A DNA stretch of 64,000 nucleotides from Ralstonia mannitolilytica. GTDB lineage: Bacteria; Pseudomonadota; Gammaproteobacteria; Burkholderiales; Burkholderiaceae. The translations under genes and the position numbers were made by a program. The DNA lies in contig NZ_CAJPVG010000002.1 of the NCBI RefSeq assembly GCF_905397375.1, forward strand, positions 124,001 through 188,000. Reading direction: 5' to 3'. Numbering within the stretch: position 1 is the stretch's first letter; each line of letters starts with the position of its first letter. Positions 1-7,587 of this stretch are shown here, piece after piece. Under the pieces are notes generated by a model. It saw only the letters and a program-made list of their open reading frames with translations. It ran no database searches and had not been told where the DNA came from.

Positions 1-129
1 GGCCGGCGAGGTGTAGTTCTCAGAGGCGATCAGCTCGATGTGGTCTTCCTGACGCTGATTTTCCTTCTGGATGGCGGCAAAGATTTCGGGATCGATCTGG
101 TCGATCGTATAGCGGCTGCGTTCGAACAT
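1..129 (-). CDS. glyA: Serine hydroxymethyltransferase, N-terminal part (runs off the window)
   Basis: Only the first 43 codons are present. The reverse-strand protein begins MFERSRYTIDQIDPEIFAAI and continues through the ENQRQEDHIELIASENY block, which is the conserved start of GlyA (the IASEN motif). GlyA is a PLP enzyme that interconverts serine and glycine and charges tetrahydrofolate with a one-carbon unit in the cytoplasm. The ATG at 127-129 gives the family's usual N-terminus. The gene is transcribed leftwards out of the window from a candidate promoter about 280 bases upstream, so the mRNA would carry an unusually long leader. Confidence 0.93.
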   Translation of the reverse strand, partial: MFERSRYTIDQIDPEIFAAIQKENQRQEDHIELIASENYTSPA

Positions 130-535
130 GGCGAGTGTCTTGGTGAAACGAAACGGAATTGGCGGAGGTCGGGCGAGGCGGGCGGGCATCGGGAAACGCG
201 CGCGGCTTGGACGACTGCTTCCGGTGTCGGCCGGCGGCAGCGGGTGCCCAAGTCACCCAGCTTCCCATTCGCTGCCCAGGCGAGCGGCAGGCGCCGTTGT
301 GCATGACGCCAGAAACCTTGCGCTTCCTCGTGGTCGCTGCCCACATGTCGAAGCCGCTGGGATGCGGCTTCAGGATTCGCCAGTCGCGCAAGGTGGAATG
401 GTTGCCCGCGAGTGTACGACAGCCCCATGGTCGCCGCAAGAACCGGGGCGTTTGCAGCGCACATTGCGGTGCAATACAACACGACGCTCGGGTAAACTCC
501 AGTTTTTGCCATTTTCAGGCCCCGGAGACACTTCC
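130..535 (-). promoter_or_regulatory. Long glyA leader with foldable stems; no gene seen
   Basis: This stretch of about 400 bases holds no credible gene; its open frames lack starts with ribosome sites and show no family resemblance. Read as the glyA leader (reverse strand), it can form an AAGCCGC/GCGGCTT hairpin (352-371). It can also form a compound stem in which 236-241 pairs with 271-276 and encloses a GGGTG/CACCC-type hairpin (242-246 with 254-258), leaving an asymmetric internal loop containing AATGGGAA. The structure is seen by eye only. The right end (about 490-535) must also carry the promoter of the rightward SDR gene. Confidence 0.45.
411..439 (-). promoter_or_regulatory. Candidate sigma-70 promoter for glyA
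   Basis: On the reverse strand TTGCGG (434-439) and TACACT (411-416) are separated by exactly 17 bases. Transcription would begin near position 404, leaving a leader of roughly 275 nucleotides before the glyA ATG. Each hexamer matches only part of the consensus, so the call is tentative. Confidence 0.4.
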
Positions 536-1288
536 ATGATCGTATTCGTGACCGGCGCGACGGCCGGCTTCGGCGCAGCCATCGCGCGCCGTTTCGTGCG
601 CGAAGGCCATCGCGTGATCGCGGCGGGCCGCCGCCAGGACCGTCTCGATGCGCTCAGGGCCGAACTCGGCGACGCGCTGCTGCCTCTCGTGCTCGACGTG
701 CTCGACGCCGAAGCCGTGGCCGCGCTGCCGGGCTCGCTGCCTGAGGGCTGGCGTGAAGTCGACGTGCTGGTCAACAACGCCGGGCTGGCGCTAGGCCTGG
801 AGCCCGCCCAGCGCGCCGACCTGAACGACTGGGACCGCATGATCGGCACGAACTGCTCCGGGCTGGTCCACATGACGCGCGCGTTGCTGCCTGGCATGGT
901 CGAGCGCAACCGCGGCCACGTCATCAACATCGGTTCGATCGCCGGCACATACCCGTACCCGGGGGGCAACGTGTATGGCGCCACCAAGGCGTTCGTGCGG
1001 CAGTTCTCGCTGAACCTGCGGGCCGATCTGACGGGCACCCGCGTGCGCGTATCGAACGTCGAGCCGGGCCTGTGCTCCGGCACCGAGTTCTCCAACGTGC
1101 GTTTCAAGGGCGACGATGCCCGCGTGGAAAAGGTCTACGAAGGCACGGAGGCGCTCACCGCCGACGATATCGCCGAGGCCGTCTACTGGATGGCGGCGCT
1201 GCCCGGCCACTTCAATGTCAACGCGATCGAGCTGATGCCCGTTTGCCAGTCGTTCTCGGCCACCAGTGTGACGCGAGGCATGGCTTGA
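536..1288 (+). CDS. Short-chain dehydrogenase (YdfG-like 3-hydroxy acid dehydrogenase)
   Basis: A 250-residue protein of the classical short-chain dehydrogenase family. The N-terminal nucleotide-binding motif is TGATAGFG (residues 6-13), followed by NNAG in the middle, the catalytic serine in NIGSIAG and the YGATK active-site tetrad. The basic AGRR after the second strand suggests NADPH preference. The closest known family is YdfG, which oxidises serine, threonine and other 3-hydroxy acids; placement beside glyA would suit that, but substrate is inferred. The ATG at 536 was chosen over a longer frame because it has GGAG nine bases upstream and starts directly with the first Rossmann strand. 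Confidence 0.85.
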   Translation: MIVFVTGATAGFGAAIARRFVREGHRVIAAGRRQDRLDALRAELGDALLPLVLDVLDAEAVAALPGSLPEGWREVDVLVNNAGLALGLEPAQRADLNDWDRMIGTNCSGLVHMTRALLPGMVERNRGHVINIGSIAGTYPYPGGNVYGATKAFVRQFSLNLRADLTGTRVRVSNVEPGLCSGTEFSNVRFKGDDARVEKVYEGTEALTADDIAEAVYWMAALPGHFNVNAIELMPVCQSFSATSVTRGMA

Positions 1289-1359
1289 AATCCGGCGCAC
1301 AAGCCCTCGGCCAGTCGGGGGATGGCTGGCCGCCACTTACGCCTTGGTAAAATTGCCGG

Positions 1360-1764
1360 ATGTCTTCTTTTGACTGGAACCTGCGTGTGTATTGGGAAGA
1401 TACCGACGCGGGCGGCGTGGTGTTCTACGCCAATTATCTGAAATTCTTTGAGCGCGCCCGCACCGAATGGCTGCGTGCGCTTGGGGTCGATCAGCAAGCG
1501 CTGGCCGACGCGACCGGCGCCATCTTCGTGGTGCGCAGCACCGCTGTGGACTACCGGGCACCCGCCCGCCTGGACGACCTTCTGCAGATCCGTTCGCGTA
1601 TGGAACGCGTCGGCCCCGCGTCGGTCCAATTCGCCCAGGAAAGCTGGCGCGGCGACGTTCTGCTCGCTTCCGGCACGATCCGTGTCGGATGTGTCGACCG
1701 GCTCACATTCCGGCCGACCCCGATTCCCGCTCCCGTACTCGCAACCATCAAAGCCGCCGCATGA
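1360..1764 (+). CDS. ybgC: Tol-Pal system acyl-CoA thioesterase YbgC
   Basis: A 134-residue hotdog-fold thioesterase. The active-site segment YWEDTDAGGVVFYANYLKFFERAR (about residues 11-34) carries the catalytic Asp (D15 or D17) seen in 4-hydroxybenzoyl-CoA thioesterase relatives. YbgC hydrolyses short acyl-CoAs and is always first in the tol-pal cluster, as here. Its stop codon overlaps the tolQ start (ATGA at 1761-1764), implying translational coupling. No Shine-Dalgarno sequence is obvious before the ATG, and a TAAAAT hexamer ends only six bases upstream of it. Confidence 0.93.
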   Translation: MSSFDWNLRVYWEDTDAGGVVFYANYLKFFERARTEWLRALGVDQQALADATGAIFVVRSTAVDYRAPARLDDLLQIRSRMERVGPASVQFAQESWRGDVLLASGTIRVGCVDRLTFRPTPIPAPVLATIKAAA

Positions 1765-2456
1765 ATCCCGTCGAGGTCACACAAGATCTGTCGATCGTCT
1801 CGTTGGTGCTGCACGCCAGCTTACTGGTCCAGTTTGTCATGGGCCTGCTGCTGGTGATGTCGCTGTTCTCGTGGACGTACATCTTCCGCAAAGCGTTCGC
1901 CCTGCGTGCCGCGCGCAGCCAGACCGAATCGTTCGAGCGCGACTTCTGGGCCGGTGGCGACCTGCAGGCGCTGTACCAGAGCGCGGCCAACAACCGCCAC
2001 AACACCGGGGCGCTCGAGCGCATCTTTGAAGCAGGCATGCGCGAATACCTGAAGGCGCGGGAGCTCCAGCGAGGCGCCATTGCCGATCCGAGCGCCATCC
2101 TCGACGCCTCGCGCCGCGCCATGCGGGCCGCGTATCAGCGCGAAATGGATTCGCTCGAATCGCACCTGCCGTTCCTGGCGTCGGTCGGTTCGGTGAGCCC
2201 GTACATCGGCCTGTTCGGCACGGTGTGGGGCATCATGAATGCCTTCCGGGGCCTGTCGAACGTACAGCAGGCGACGCTCTCGGCGGTGGCACCGGGCATT
2301 GCCGAGGCGCTCGTGGCGACGGCCATCGGCCTGTTCGCGGCCATTCCGGCGGTGATTGCCTACAACCGCTACGCCACGGAAATGGACCGCCTGGCCAACC
2401 GCTTCGAGAGCTTCATGGAAGAGTTCTCGAACATCCTGCAGCGCCAGACGCGCTAA
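1761..2456 (+). CDS. tolQ: Tol-Pal inner-membrane proton-channel protein TolQ
   Basis: This 231-residue protein is the MotA/TolQ/ExbB-type channel subunit that, with TolR, energises TolA to constrict the outer membrane at division. A first membrane helix lies near residues 17-40. A long cytoplasmic loop follows. Two further helices surround the conserved segments LASVGSVSPYIGLFGTVWG and PGIAEALVATAIGLFAAIPA. The start is the ATG inside the ybgC stop, in frame with the family N-terminus. tolR follows after 12 bases. Confidence 0.95.
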   Translation: MNPVEVTQDLSIVSLVLHASLLVQFVMGLLLVMSLFSWTYIFRKAFALRAARSQTESFERDFWAGGDLQALYQSAANNRHNTGALERIFEAGMREYLKARELQRGAIADPSAILDASRRAMRAAYQREMDSLESHLPFLASVGSVSPYIGLFGTVWGIMNAFRGLSNVQQATLSAVAPGIAEALVATAIGLFAAIPAVIAYNRYATEMDRLANRFESFMEEFSNILQRQTR

Positions 2457-2468
2457 GGAGCCCAGCGC

Positions 2469-2903
2469 ATGGCTACCATCCAGCGAACGCGCCGCGCCCG
2501 ACGGGCCAAGGCAGACATCAACGTCGTTCCGTACATCGACGTGATGCTGGTGCTGCTGGTCATCTTCATGGTGGCCGCTCCCGTGGTGAACCCCGGTGTG
2601 GTCAACCTGCCGTCGGTGGCCAACGCCACGCCCCAGCAGACCCAGCCGCCGATTGTCGTGACCATCAAGGGCGACGGCACAATCCTTGCTCGCATCAAGA
2701 CGGGTTCGGGTGCGACGGAGCAGAAGCTTGCCAACAACAATGAACTGCGCGCTTTCGTGAAGCAGCGCACCGATGAAAACCCCGACCAGCCGGTCGTGAT
2801 TGCCGCCGACAAGTCGGTCCAATACGACCGTGTGCTGACCGTGATGAGCGTGCTCAAGGGTGACGGTGTCAAGCGCGTCGGCCTGATGGTGAAGTCGTCA
2901 TGA
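2469..2903 (+). CDS. tolR: Tol-Pal proton-channel protein TolR
   Basis: A 144-residue ExbD/TolR protein with a short cytoplasmic N-terminus, one transmembrane helix and a periplasmic domain. The helix begins with the hallmark NVVPYIDVMLVLLVIFMV, whose aspartate (D24) is the proton-carrying residue. A strong AAGGAG lies upstream of the ATG. It works with TolQ, and the gene sits between tolQ and tolA as in other proteobacteria. Confidence 0.95.
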   Translation: MATIQRTRRARRAKADINVVPYIDVMLVLLVIFMVAAPVVNPGVVNLPSVANATPQQTQPPIVVTIKGDGTILARIKTGSGATEQKLANNNELRAFVKQRTDENPDQPVVIAADKSVQYDRVLTVMSVLKGDGVKRVGLMVKSS

Positions 2904-2943
2904 CCATGTTGTTGATGAACCGAGGCGAGGCAACCTGAACGTC

Positions 2944-3957
2944 ATGGCCACGACGTCGTTGCACCGTTACGAGCCAGTTCGCGAGCGTGGCACGCTGCGC
3001 GCGTTCGGGCTGGCGGTCCTGACACACATCCTGCTGCTGATCTTTTTGTACTTTGGCGTGCAGTGGCAGAGCAGCACACCGCGCGGCGAAGAAGCCGAGT
3101 TGTGGGACGAGGCCGCCGTCCAGCAGGCCGTGCAGCAGCCGGTGCCTGTGCCCGAGACCAAGCCGGAGCCGGTGGTCAAGGCGCCGCCCGCCAAGGTGGA
3201 AGAAGACGCCGACATCGCGCTGGAACAGCAAAAGCGCAAGCGCGAGCAGGAAGCCGCGGCGGCGCGCCAGGCCGAGCTTGCGCGTCGCGCTGCGGAAGAG
3301 CGCGCCGAAGCCCAGCGCCTGGCGCGCTTGAAGGAAGAGCAGCAAGCGCGTCAAGCTGAACAGCACCGCAAGGCGCTGGCCGAACAGCAGGCCAAGGAAA
3401 AGGCCGCGGCCGAGGCGCAGGCGCTGAAGAAAGCCCAGCTGCAGGCCCAGGCGGAAGCGAAAGCCAAGGCCGAAGCCGAGGCCAAGCAGAAGGAACTGAA
3501 GGCCAAGGCAGCTGCAGAGGCCAAAGCCAAGGCAGAGGCCGAGCGTAAGGCCAGCGAGGCGCGCGCCAACGCTCAGCGTCAGGCGCAGCTCGATCGCCTG
3601 CGGGCGATGGCTGGCGCGGGCGCGACGGGCTCCGTCGCCGGTTCGGGCGGCGGCGTCGGCAACGCCATGGGCACGGGCGGTACGGCATCGGCCGGTTATG
3701 CCGAGCGCGTACGGGCCAAGGTCAAGCCGAACATCGTGTTCGACCCGTCGGCGATCAGCGGCAACCCGTCGGCCGTGGTGGCGGTGCAGATGGCGCCTGA
3801 CGGCTCGATTCTGTCCAAGCGCCTGACGAAGTCCAGCGGCAACGGCGCTTATGACGAAGCCGTGCTGCGTGCGGTGGACCGTTCCGACCCGCTGCCGCGC
3901 GATACCAACGGCAAAGCACCGTCGAGCGTCATCCTGACGTTCCGGCCCAAGGAATAA
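2944..3957 (+). CDS. tolA: Tol-Pal spanning protein TolA
   Basis: TolA bridges the inner membrane and Pal/TolB. This 337-residue copy has one N-terminal transmembrane helix (about 20-41). A Pro-rich linker with PETKPEPV leads to a long Ala/Lys/Glu/Gln coiled coil (about 88-215). A Gly/Thr/Ala-rich hinge (about 217-245) precedes the C-terminal TonB-like domain, which contains YAERVRAKVKPNI and ends in VILTFRPKE. Low complexity in the middle is normal for the family and makes the region prone to spurious reverse-strand frames. Confidence 0.94.
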   Translation: MATTSLHRYEPVRERGTLRAFGLAVLTHILLLIFLYFGVQWQSSTPRGEEAELWDEAAVQQAVQQPVPVPETKPEPVVKAPPAKVEEDADIALEQQKRKREQEAAAARQAELARRAAEERAEAQRLARLKEEQQARQAEQHRKALAEQQAKEKAAAEAQALKKAQLQAQAEAKAKAEAEAKQKELKAKAAAEAKAKAEAERKASEARANAQRQAQLDRLRAMAGAGATGSVAGSGGGVGNAMGTGGTASAGYAERVRAKVKPNIVFDPSAISGNPSAVVAVQMAPDGSILSKRLTKSSGNGAYDEAVLRAVDRSDPLPRDTNGKAPSSVILTFRPKE

Positions 3958-4020
3958 CGCGCCAGCGTCGCGCGGGCGGCGCCGGCATACGGTCCGATTG
4001 CAGATTCGATAGTAGGGACG

Positions 4021-5325
4021 ATGAACATGATGCGAAAGATGTGGATTCCGATGTTCCGACGCGCCGCGCAGGCATTGCTGCTGAGCGCGGCGTGTGCCGG
4101 CGTCGCCCATGCCCAGCTGAACGTGGAGATTTCCGGTGTGGGTGCCAGCCAGTACCCGATCGCCATCGCCAACTTCCAGGGTGAGTCGCAGGCGCCGCAG
4201 AACCTTTCTGCGATCGTGCGGGCCGACCTCGTGCGCAGCGGCCGCTTCTCGAACGTGGACGTGGCCGGTGCCGTGGTGCCGGACAGCCCCGCGCCTGACC
4301 TCGGAGCGTGGAAGACCCGTGGCGCCGCCGCCTTCGTGGGCGGCACCGTCACCCGCAATGGCGATCGCTACGAGATCCGCTTCCGCCTCTACGACACGGC
4401 CAAGGGCGAAAGCCTGGGCGGCCTCGCGCTGACGCGCCGTCCAGATCAGCTGCGCCTGGCGGCGCACGAGATTGCCGACTACATCTATCAGAAGCTGATC
4501 GGCGAGCGCGGCGTGTTTGCGACGCGCCTGTCGTACGTGTCGAAGGTCGGCCGCCGCTTCCAGCTGCAGATTTCCGACTCGGATGGCGCCAACCCGCAGG
4601 TGGCGCTTACGAGCAACGAGCCGATCATCTCGCCGTCGTGGTCGCCGGATGGTACGAAGGTCGCGTATGTCTCGTTCGAGAGCAAGAAGCCGGTGGTGTA
4701 CGTGCATGACCTGGTGGCAGGCCGCCGCACGGTCATCTCGAACCAGAAGGGCAACAACTCGGCGCCGGCGTGGTCGCCGGATGGCCGGCATGTGGCGGTG
4801 TCGCTGTCGCGCGACGGCAATACGCAGATCTACGTGGTCAACGCCGATGGCTCCGGCCTGCGTCGCCTGACCCGCAGCACCGCAATCGACACCGAGCCGT
4901 CGTATTCGCCGGATGGCCGTTACATCTACTTCACCAGCGATCGCGGCGGCGCACCGCAGATCTATCGCATGTCGGCCGACGGCGAAGAGGCCGGTGGCGC
5001 GCAACGCGTGACGTTCAAGGGCAACTACAACACGAGCCCCCGCGTGTCGCCGGACGGCAAGCTGCTGGCGTACATTTCGCGTGTGGGCGGGGCGTTCCGG
5101 CTGTATGTGCAGGATCTGACCAACGGCGATGTCACTGCGCTGACCGACACCTCGCACGACGAATCGCCGAGCTTTGCCGCCAACGGCAAGTTCATCCTGT
5201 ATGCCACGCGCGTGGGCGGCAAGGCGGTGCTGGCTGCGGTGTCGACCGATGGCCGTACGCGTCAGGTTCTTTCGCTCCAGGCCGGCGAGGTTCGTGAGCC
5301 GGCGTGGGGTCCTTTCATGCAATAA
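4021..5325 (+). CDS. tolB: Tol-Pal periplasmic beta-propeller protein TolB
   Basis: A 434-residue exported protein. A Sec signal peptide ends near the AHA sequence at residues 29-31. An N-terminal alpha/beta domain follows, then a six-bladed propeller visible as repeated WSPDG, YSPDG and VSPDG motifs between about residues 200 and 400. TolB docks with Pal and outer-membrane proteins. Methionines at codons 1, 3 and 4 are all possible starts; the first ATG (4021) has a GTAGGGA-type ribosome site and is used here. The gene lies between tolA and pal as expected. Confidence 0.94.
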   Translation: MNMMRKMWIPMFRRAAQALLLSAACAGVAHAQLNVEISGVGASQYPIAIANFQGESQAPQNLSAIVRADLVRSGRFSNVDVAGAVVPDSPAPDLGAWKTRGAAAFVGGTVTRNGDRYEIRFRLYDTAKGESLGGLALTRRPDQLRLAAHEIADYIYQKLIGERGVFATRLSYVSKVGRRFQLQISDSDGANPQVALTSNEPIISPSWSPDGTKVAYVSFESKKPVVYVHDLVAGRRTVISNQKGNNSAPAWSPDGRHVAVSLSRDGNTQIYVVNADGSGLRRLTRSTAIDTEPSYSPDGRYIYFTSDRGGAPQIYRMSADGEEAGGAQRVTFKGNYNTSPRVSPDGKLLAYISRVGGAFRLYVQDLTNGDVTALTDTSHDESPSFAANGKFILYATRVGGKAVLAAVSTDGRTRQVLSLQAGEVREPAWGPFMQ

Positions 5326-5355
5326 CGAAGCTGTTCCCTCTAGGAGAAATCGGAC

Positions 5356-5874
5356 ATGTCGAAGTCCCAAACCATGATCAAAGTTGCAGCCATTGCCGCG
5401 CTGCTGGCCCTGGGCGCTTGCAGCTCGGGCGTGAAGCTCGATGACACCGCCAAGAACGGTACGGGTGGTGCTGGTACGGGCGCCGACGCCCGCACCGTGA
5501 CGCCGGTGGACGTCGGCCGCGACGAACTGACCGACCCGAACAGCCCCCTGGCCAAGCGCAGCATCTACTTCGATTTCGACAGCTACTCGGTCAAGCCCGA
5601 ATACCAGGGCCTGCTGGGCCAGCATGCGCGCTACCTGCAGTCGCACAACCAGCGCAAGGTCCTGATCCAGGGCAACACCGACGAGCGCGGCACCAGCGAG
5701 TACAACCTGGCGCTGGGACAGAAGCGTGCCGAGGCCGTGCGCCGCGCGCTGTCGTCGATGGGCGTGCCTGACAGCCAGATGGAAGCGGTGAGCCTGGGCA
5801 AGGAGAAGCCGCAGGCCACGGGCCACGATGAAGAATCGTGGGCGCAAAACCGCCGCGCCGACATCGTTTACTGA
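5356..5874 (+). CDS. pal: Peptidoglycan-associated lipoprotein Pal
   Basis: A 172-residue outer-membrane lipoprotein. The lipobox is LALGAC with the lipidated cysteine near residue 22. The C-terminal half is an OmpA-like peptidoglycan-binding domain with IYFDFDSYSVKPE, then GNTDERGTSEYNLALGQKRA. AGGAG precedes the ATG. Pal anchors the outer membrane to peptidoglycan and is released or captured through TolB. Confidence 0.95.
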   Translation: MSKSQTMIKVAAIAALLALGACSSGVKLDDTAKNGTGGAGTGADARTVTPVDVGRDELTDPNSPLAKRSIYFDFDSYSVKPEYQGLLGQHARYLQSHNQRKVLIQGNTDERGTSEYNLALGQKRAEAVRRALSSMGVPDSQMEAVSLGKEKPQATGHDEESWAQNRRADIVY

Positions 5875-5897
5875 TCCGCGCGGTCTGATGTGCAACG

Positions 5898-5926
5898 CGC
5901 CGGCCGCGAGGTTGCGGCCGGCGTTC
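5898..5926 (+). terminator. Strong hairpin between pal and cpoB
   Basis: CGCCGGCCGC (5898-5907) and GCGGCCGGCG (5914-5923) form a perfect 10-bp stem with a six-base loop, followed only by TTCTT. This resembles a weak or partial intrinsic terminator and could lower cpoB expression relative to pal. Confidence 0.55.
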
Positions 5927-5941
5927 TTACGTTGAAATCCC

Positions 5942-6739
5942 ATGACTACGATGATGAAACAGTGCGCCGGACGGATCGCCAACCGGGCCGTGCGTCGGGC
6001 CATTCTGGCGGCGGCGCTTGTCGCAGGCGGTGCCCTGACCATGGCCGGCCCGGCGGCAGCGGGGGTGTTTGACGACGATGAGGCGCGCCGTGCCATCATC
6101 GACATGCGTGAGAAGTTCAACAACTTCCAGTCCACGGCGGCGCAGCGCATCGACCAGAACAGCCGCAACCTCATCGATGCGCAAAACCAGATCGAGACGC
6201 TCAAGTCGGAAGTCGCACGCCTGCGCGGGCAGAACGAGGTGTTGCAGAACGCCGTCGACACGCTGACCAAGCAGCAGAAGGATTATTACGCCGATCTCGA
6301 CGCGCGCCTGAAGAAGTTCGAGCCGCAGCAAGCCACGGTGGACGGCCGTGAAGGCACGGTGCAGCCGGGCGAGAAGGACGAGTACGACGCCGCGCTGAAG
6401 ACGTTCCAGTCGGGCAACTTCAAGGGCGCGGGCAACCAGTTCTCGGCGTTCGTGAAGAAGTATCCGCAGAGCCCGTATCTGCCGCTGGCGCAGTTCTGGC
6501 TCGGCAACGCGCTCTATGCGCAGCGCGACTACAAGGGCTCCAGCTACGTGCTGGAGAACATGGTGCGCACGAATCCGCAGCACCCGAAGGCGCCCGAAGC
6601 GCTGCTGCAGGTCGCTACCAACCAGGGCGAGTCGGGCCAGAAGGCTGCGGCGCGCAAGACGCTGGAAGCCGTGATCGCCCAATACCCGGGCACCGAGCAA
6701 GCCAAGACCGCGCAAAGCCGCCTGAAGACGATGCATTGA
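5942..6739 (+). CDS. cpoB: Cell division coordinator CpoB (YbgF)
   Basis: A 265-residue periplasmic protein with a signal peptide (cleavage near PAAAG, about residue 40). An N-terminal coiled coil (about 55-110, rich in IETLKSEVARLRGQNEVL-type heptads) is followed by three TPR-like repeats, with YDAALKTFQSGNFKGA at the first. CpoB links Tol-Pal to peptidoglycan synthesis by PBP1b. It closes the tol-pal operon. Its ribosome site is poor and it follows a strong hairpin, so it may be made at lower levels. Confidence 0.92.
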   Translation: MTTMMKQCAGRIANRAVRRAILAAALVAGGALTMAGPAAAGVFDDDEARRAIIDMREKFNNFQSTAAQRIDQNSRNLIDAQNQIETLKSEVARLRGQNEVLQNAVDTLTKQQKDYYADLDARLKKFEPQQATVDGREGTVQPGEKDEYDAALKTFQSGNFKGAGNQFSAFVKKYPQSPYLPLAQFWLGNALYAQRDYKGSSYVLENMVRTNPQHPKAPEALLQVATNQGESGQKAAARKTLEAVIAQYPGTEQAKTAQSRLKTMH

Positions 6740-6770
6740 CGCGCGCGGTCACTGCCGACTGCCGATATGC

Positions 6771-6803
6771 CGCCCGCTCGGGATCGCCCCGGCGGGCGTT
6801 TTT
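6771..6803 (+). terminator. Intrinsic terminator of the tol-pal operon
   Basis: CGCCCGC (6771-6777) pairs with GCGGGCG (6792-6798) and is followed by TTTTT. It lies 30 bases after the cpoB stop. Confidence 0.75.
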
Positions 6804-6906
6804 CATTGCGGGGTGCAAATGCCCGGCATGTGCGGGCCCGAGCGCGGCCAGGATGGCAGCGCGCTAAAATGCGGGCCTTCCCTGACTTGCTTGACAAGGC
6901 TTCGCC

Positions 6907-7581
6907 ATGAAAAAACGCGCCATCGTCCTGCTCTCGGGCGGGCTGGACTCCGCCACCGTGCTCGCCATGGCCAACGCCGACGGCTTCGAGACCTACGCGC
7001 TGTCGATGCGCTACGGCCAGCGCCACTCCTCCGAACTCGAAGCGGCCAAGAAGGTGGCGGCCGCGCTCGGCGCCGTGCGCCATGAAATCGTCGACCTGGA
7101 CCTGCGCAAGTTCGGCGGCTCCGCGCTGACGGACGACAAGCTCGACGTGCCGACCGACGGGGCGCAATCGGGCATCCCGATCACGTATGTGCCGGCACGC
7201 AACACGATCATGCTGTCGCTGGCGCTCGGCTGGGCCGAGGCGGTGGGCGCGCGCGACCTGTTCTTCGGCGCCAACGCGGTCGACTACTCCGGCTATCCGG
7301 ACTGCCGGCCCGAATACGTGGCTGCCTACGAGACGCTGGCCAACCTGGCCACCAAGGCCGGCGTGGAAGGCGAACGCATTCGCGTCAACGCGCCGATCAT
7401 CGCCATGACGAAGGCGGAGATCATCCAGGCCGGCACGCGCCTCGGTGTGGACTACAGCCTGACCGTGTCGTGCTACCAGGCCGACGACACGGGCCGGGCG
7501 TGCGGCGTGTGCGATTCATGCCGCATCCGAAAGGCCGGCTTCGAAGCCGCCGGCGTGCCGGACCCGACCCGCTACGTGTGA
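6907..7581 (+). CDS. queC: 7-cyano-7-deazaguanine synthase QueC
   Basis: QueC converts 7-carboxy-7-deazaguanine to preQ0, using ammonia and ATP, for queuosine tRNA modification. The 224-residue protein starts with the ATP pyrophosphatase loop SGGLDS (residues 10-15). It ends in a zinc-binding cluster of four cysteines (C189, C199, C202, C205). A TAAAAT hexamer at 6865-6870 could be its -10 box. No other queuosine gene is in the window. Confidence 0.95.
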   Translation: MKKRAIVLLSGGLDSATVLAMANADGFETYALSMRYGQRHSSELEAAKKVAAALGAVRHEIVDLDLRKFGGSALTDDKLDVPTDGAQSGIPITYVPARNTIMLSLALGWAEAVGARDLFFGANAVDYSGYPDCRPEYVAAYETLANLATKAGVEGERIRVNAPIIAMTKAEIIQAGTRLGVDYSLTVSCYQADDTGRACGVCDSCRIRKAGFEAAGVPDPTRYV

Positions 7582-7587
7582 TGCGCC

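Noticed and set aside
210..290. Cobalamin-riboswitch-like strings in the glyA leader (AATGGGAA, GCTGCC)
   Set aside because: The conserved CCCCGCAAC core and the flanking P-stem elements are not present, and glyA is not a usual B12 riboswitch target. Kept only as an unclassified structured leader.
3220..3600. Tandem repeat array in tolA
   Set aside because: The Ala/Lys/Glu-rich repeats are the normal TolA coiled coil, not an independent repeat element.
2869..6270. Reverse-strand open frame of over 1100 codons across the tol-pal genes
   Set aside because: It is the antisense shadow of tolA, tolB, pal and cpoB. Its translation is Arg/His/Leu-rich low-complexity with no family features.
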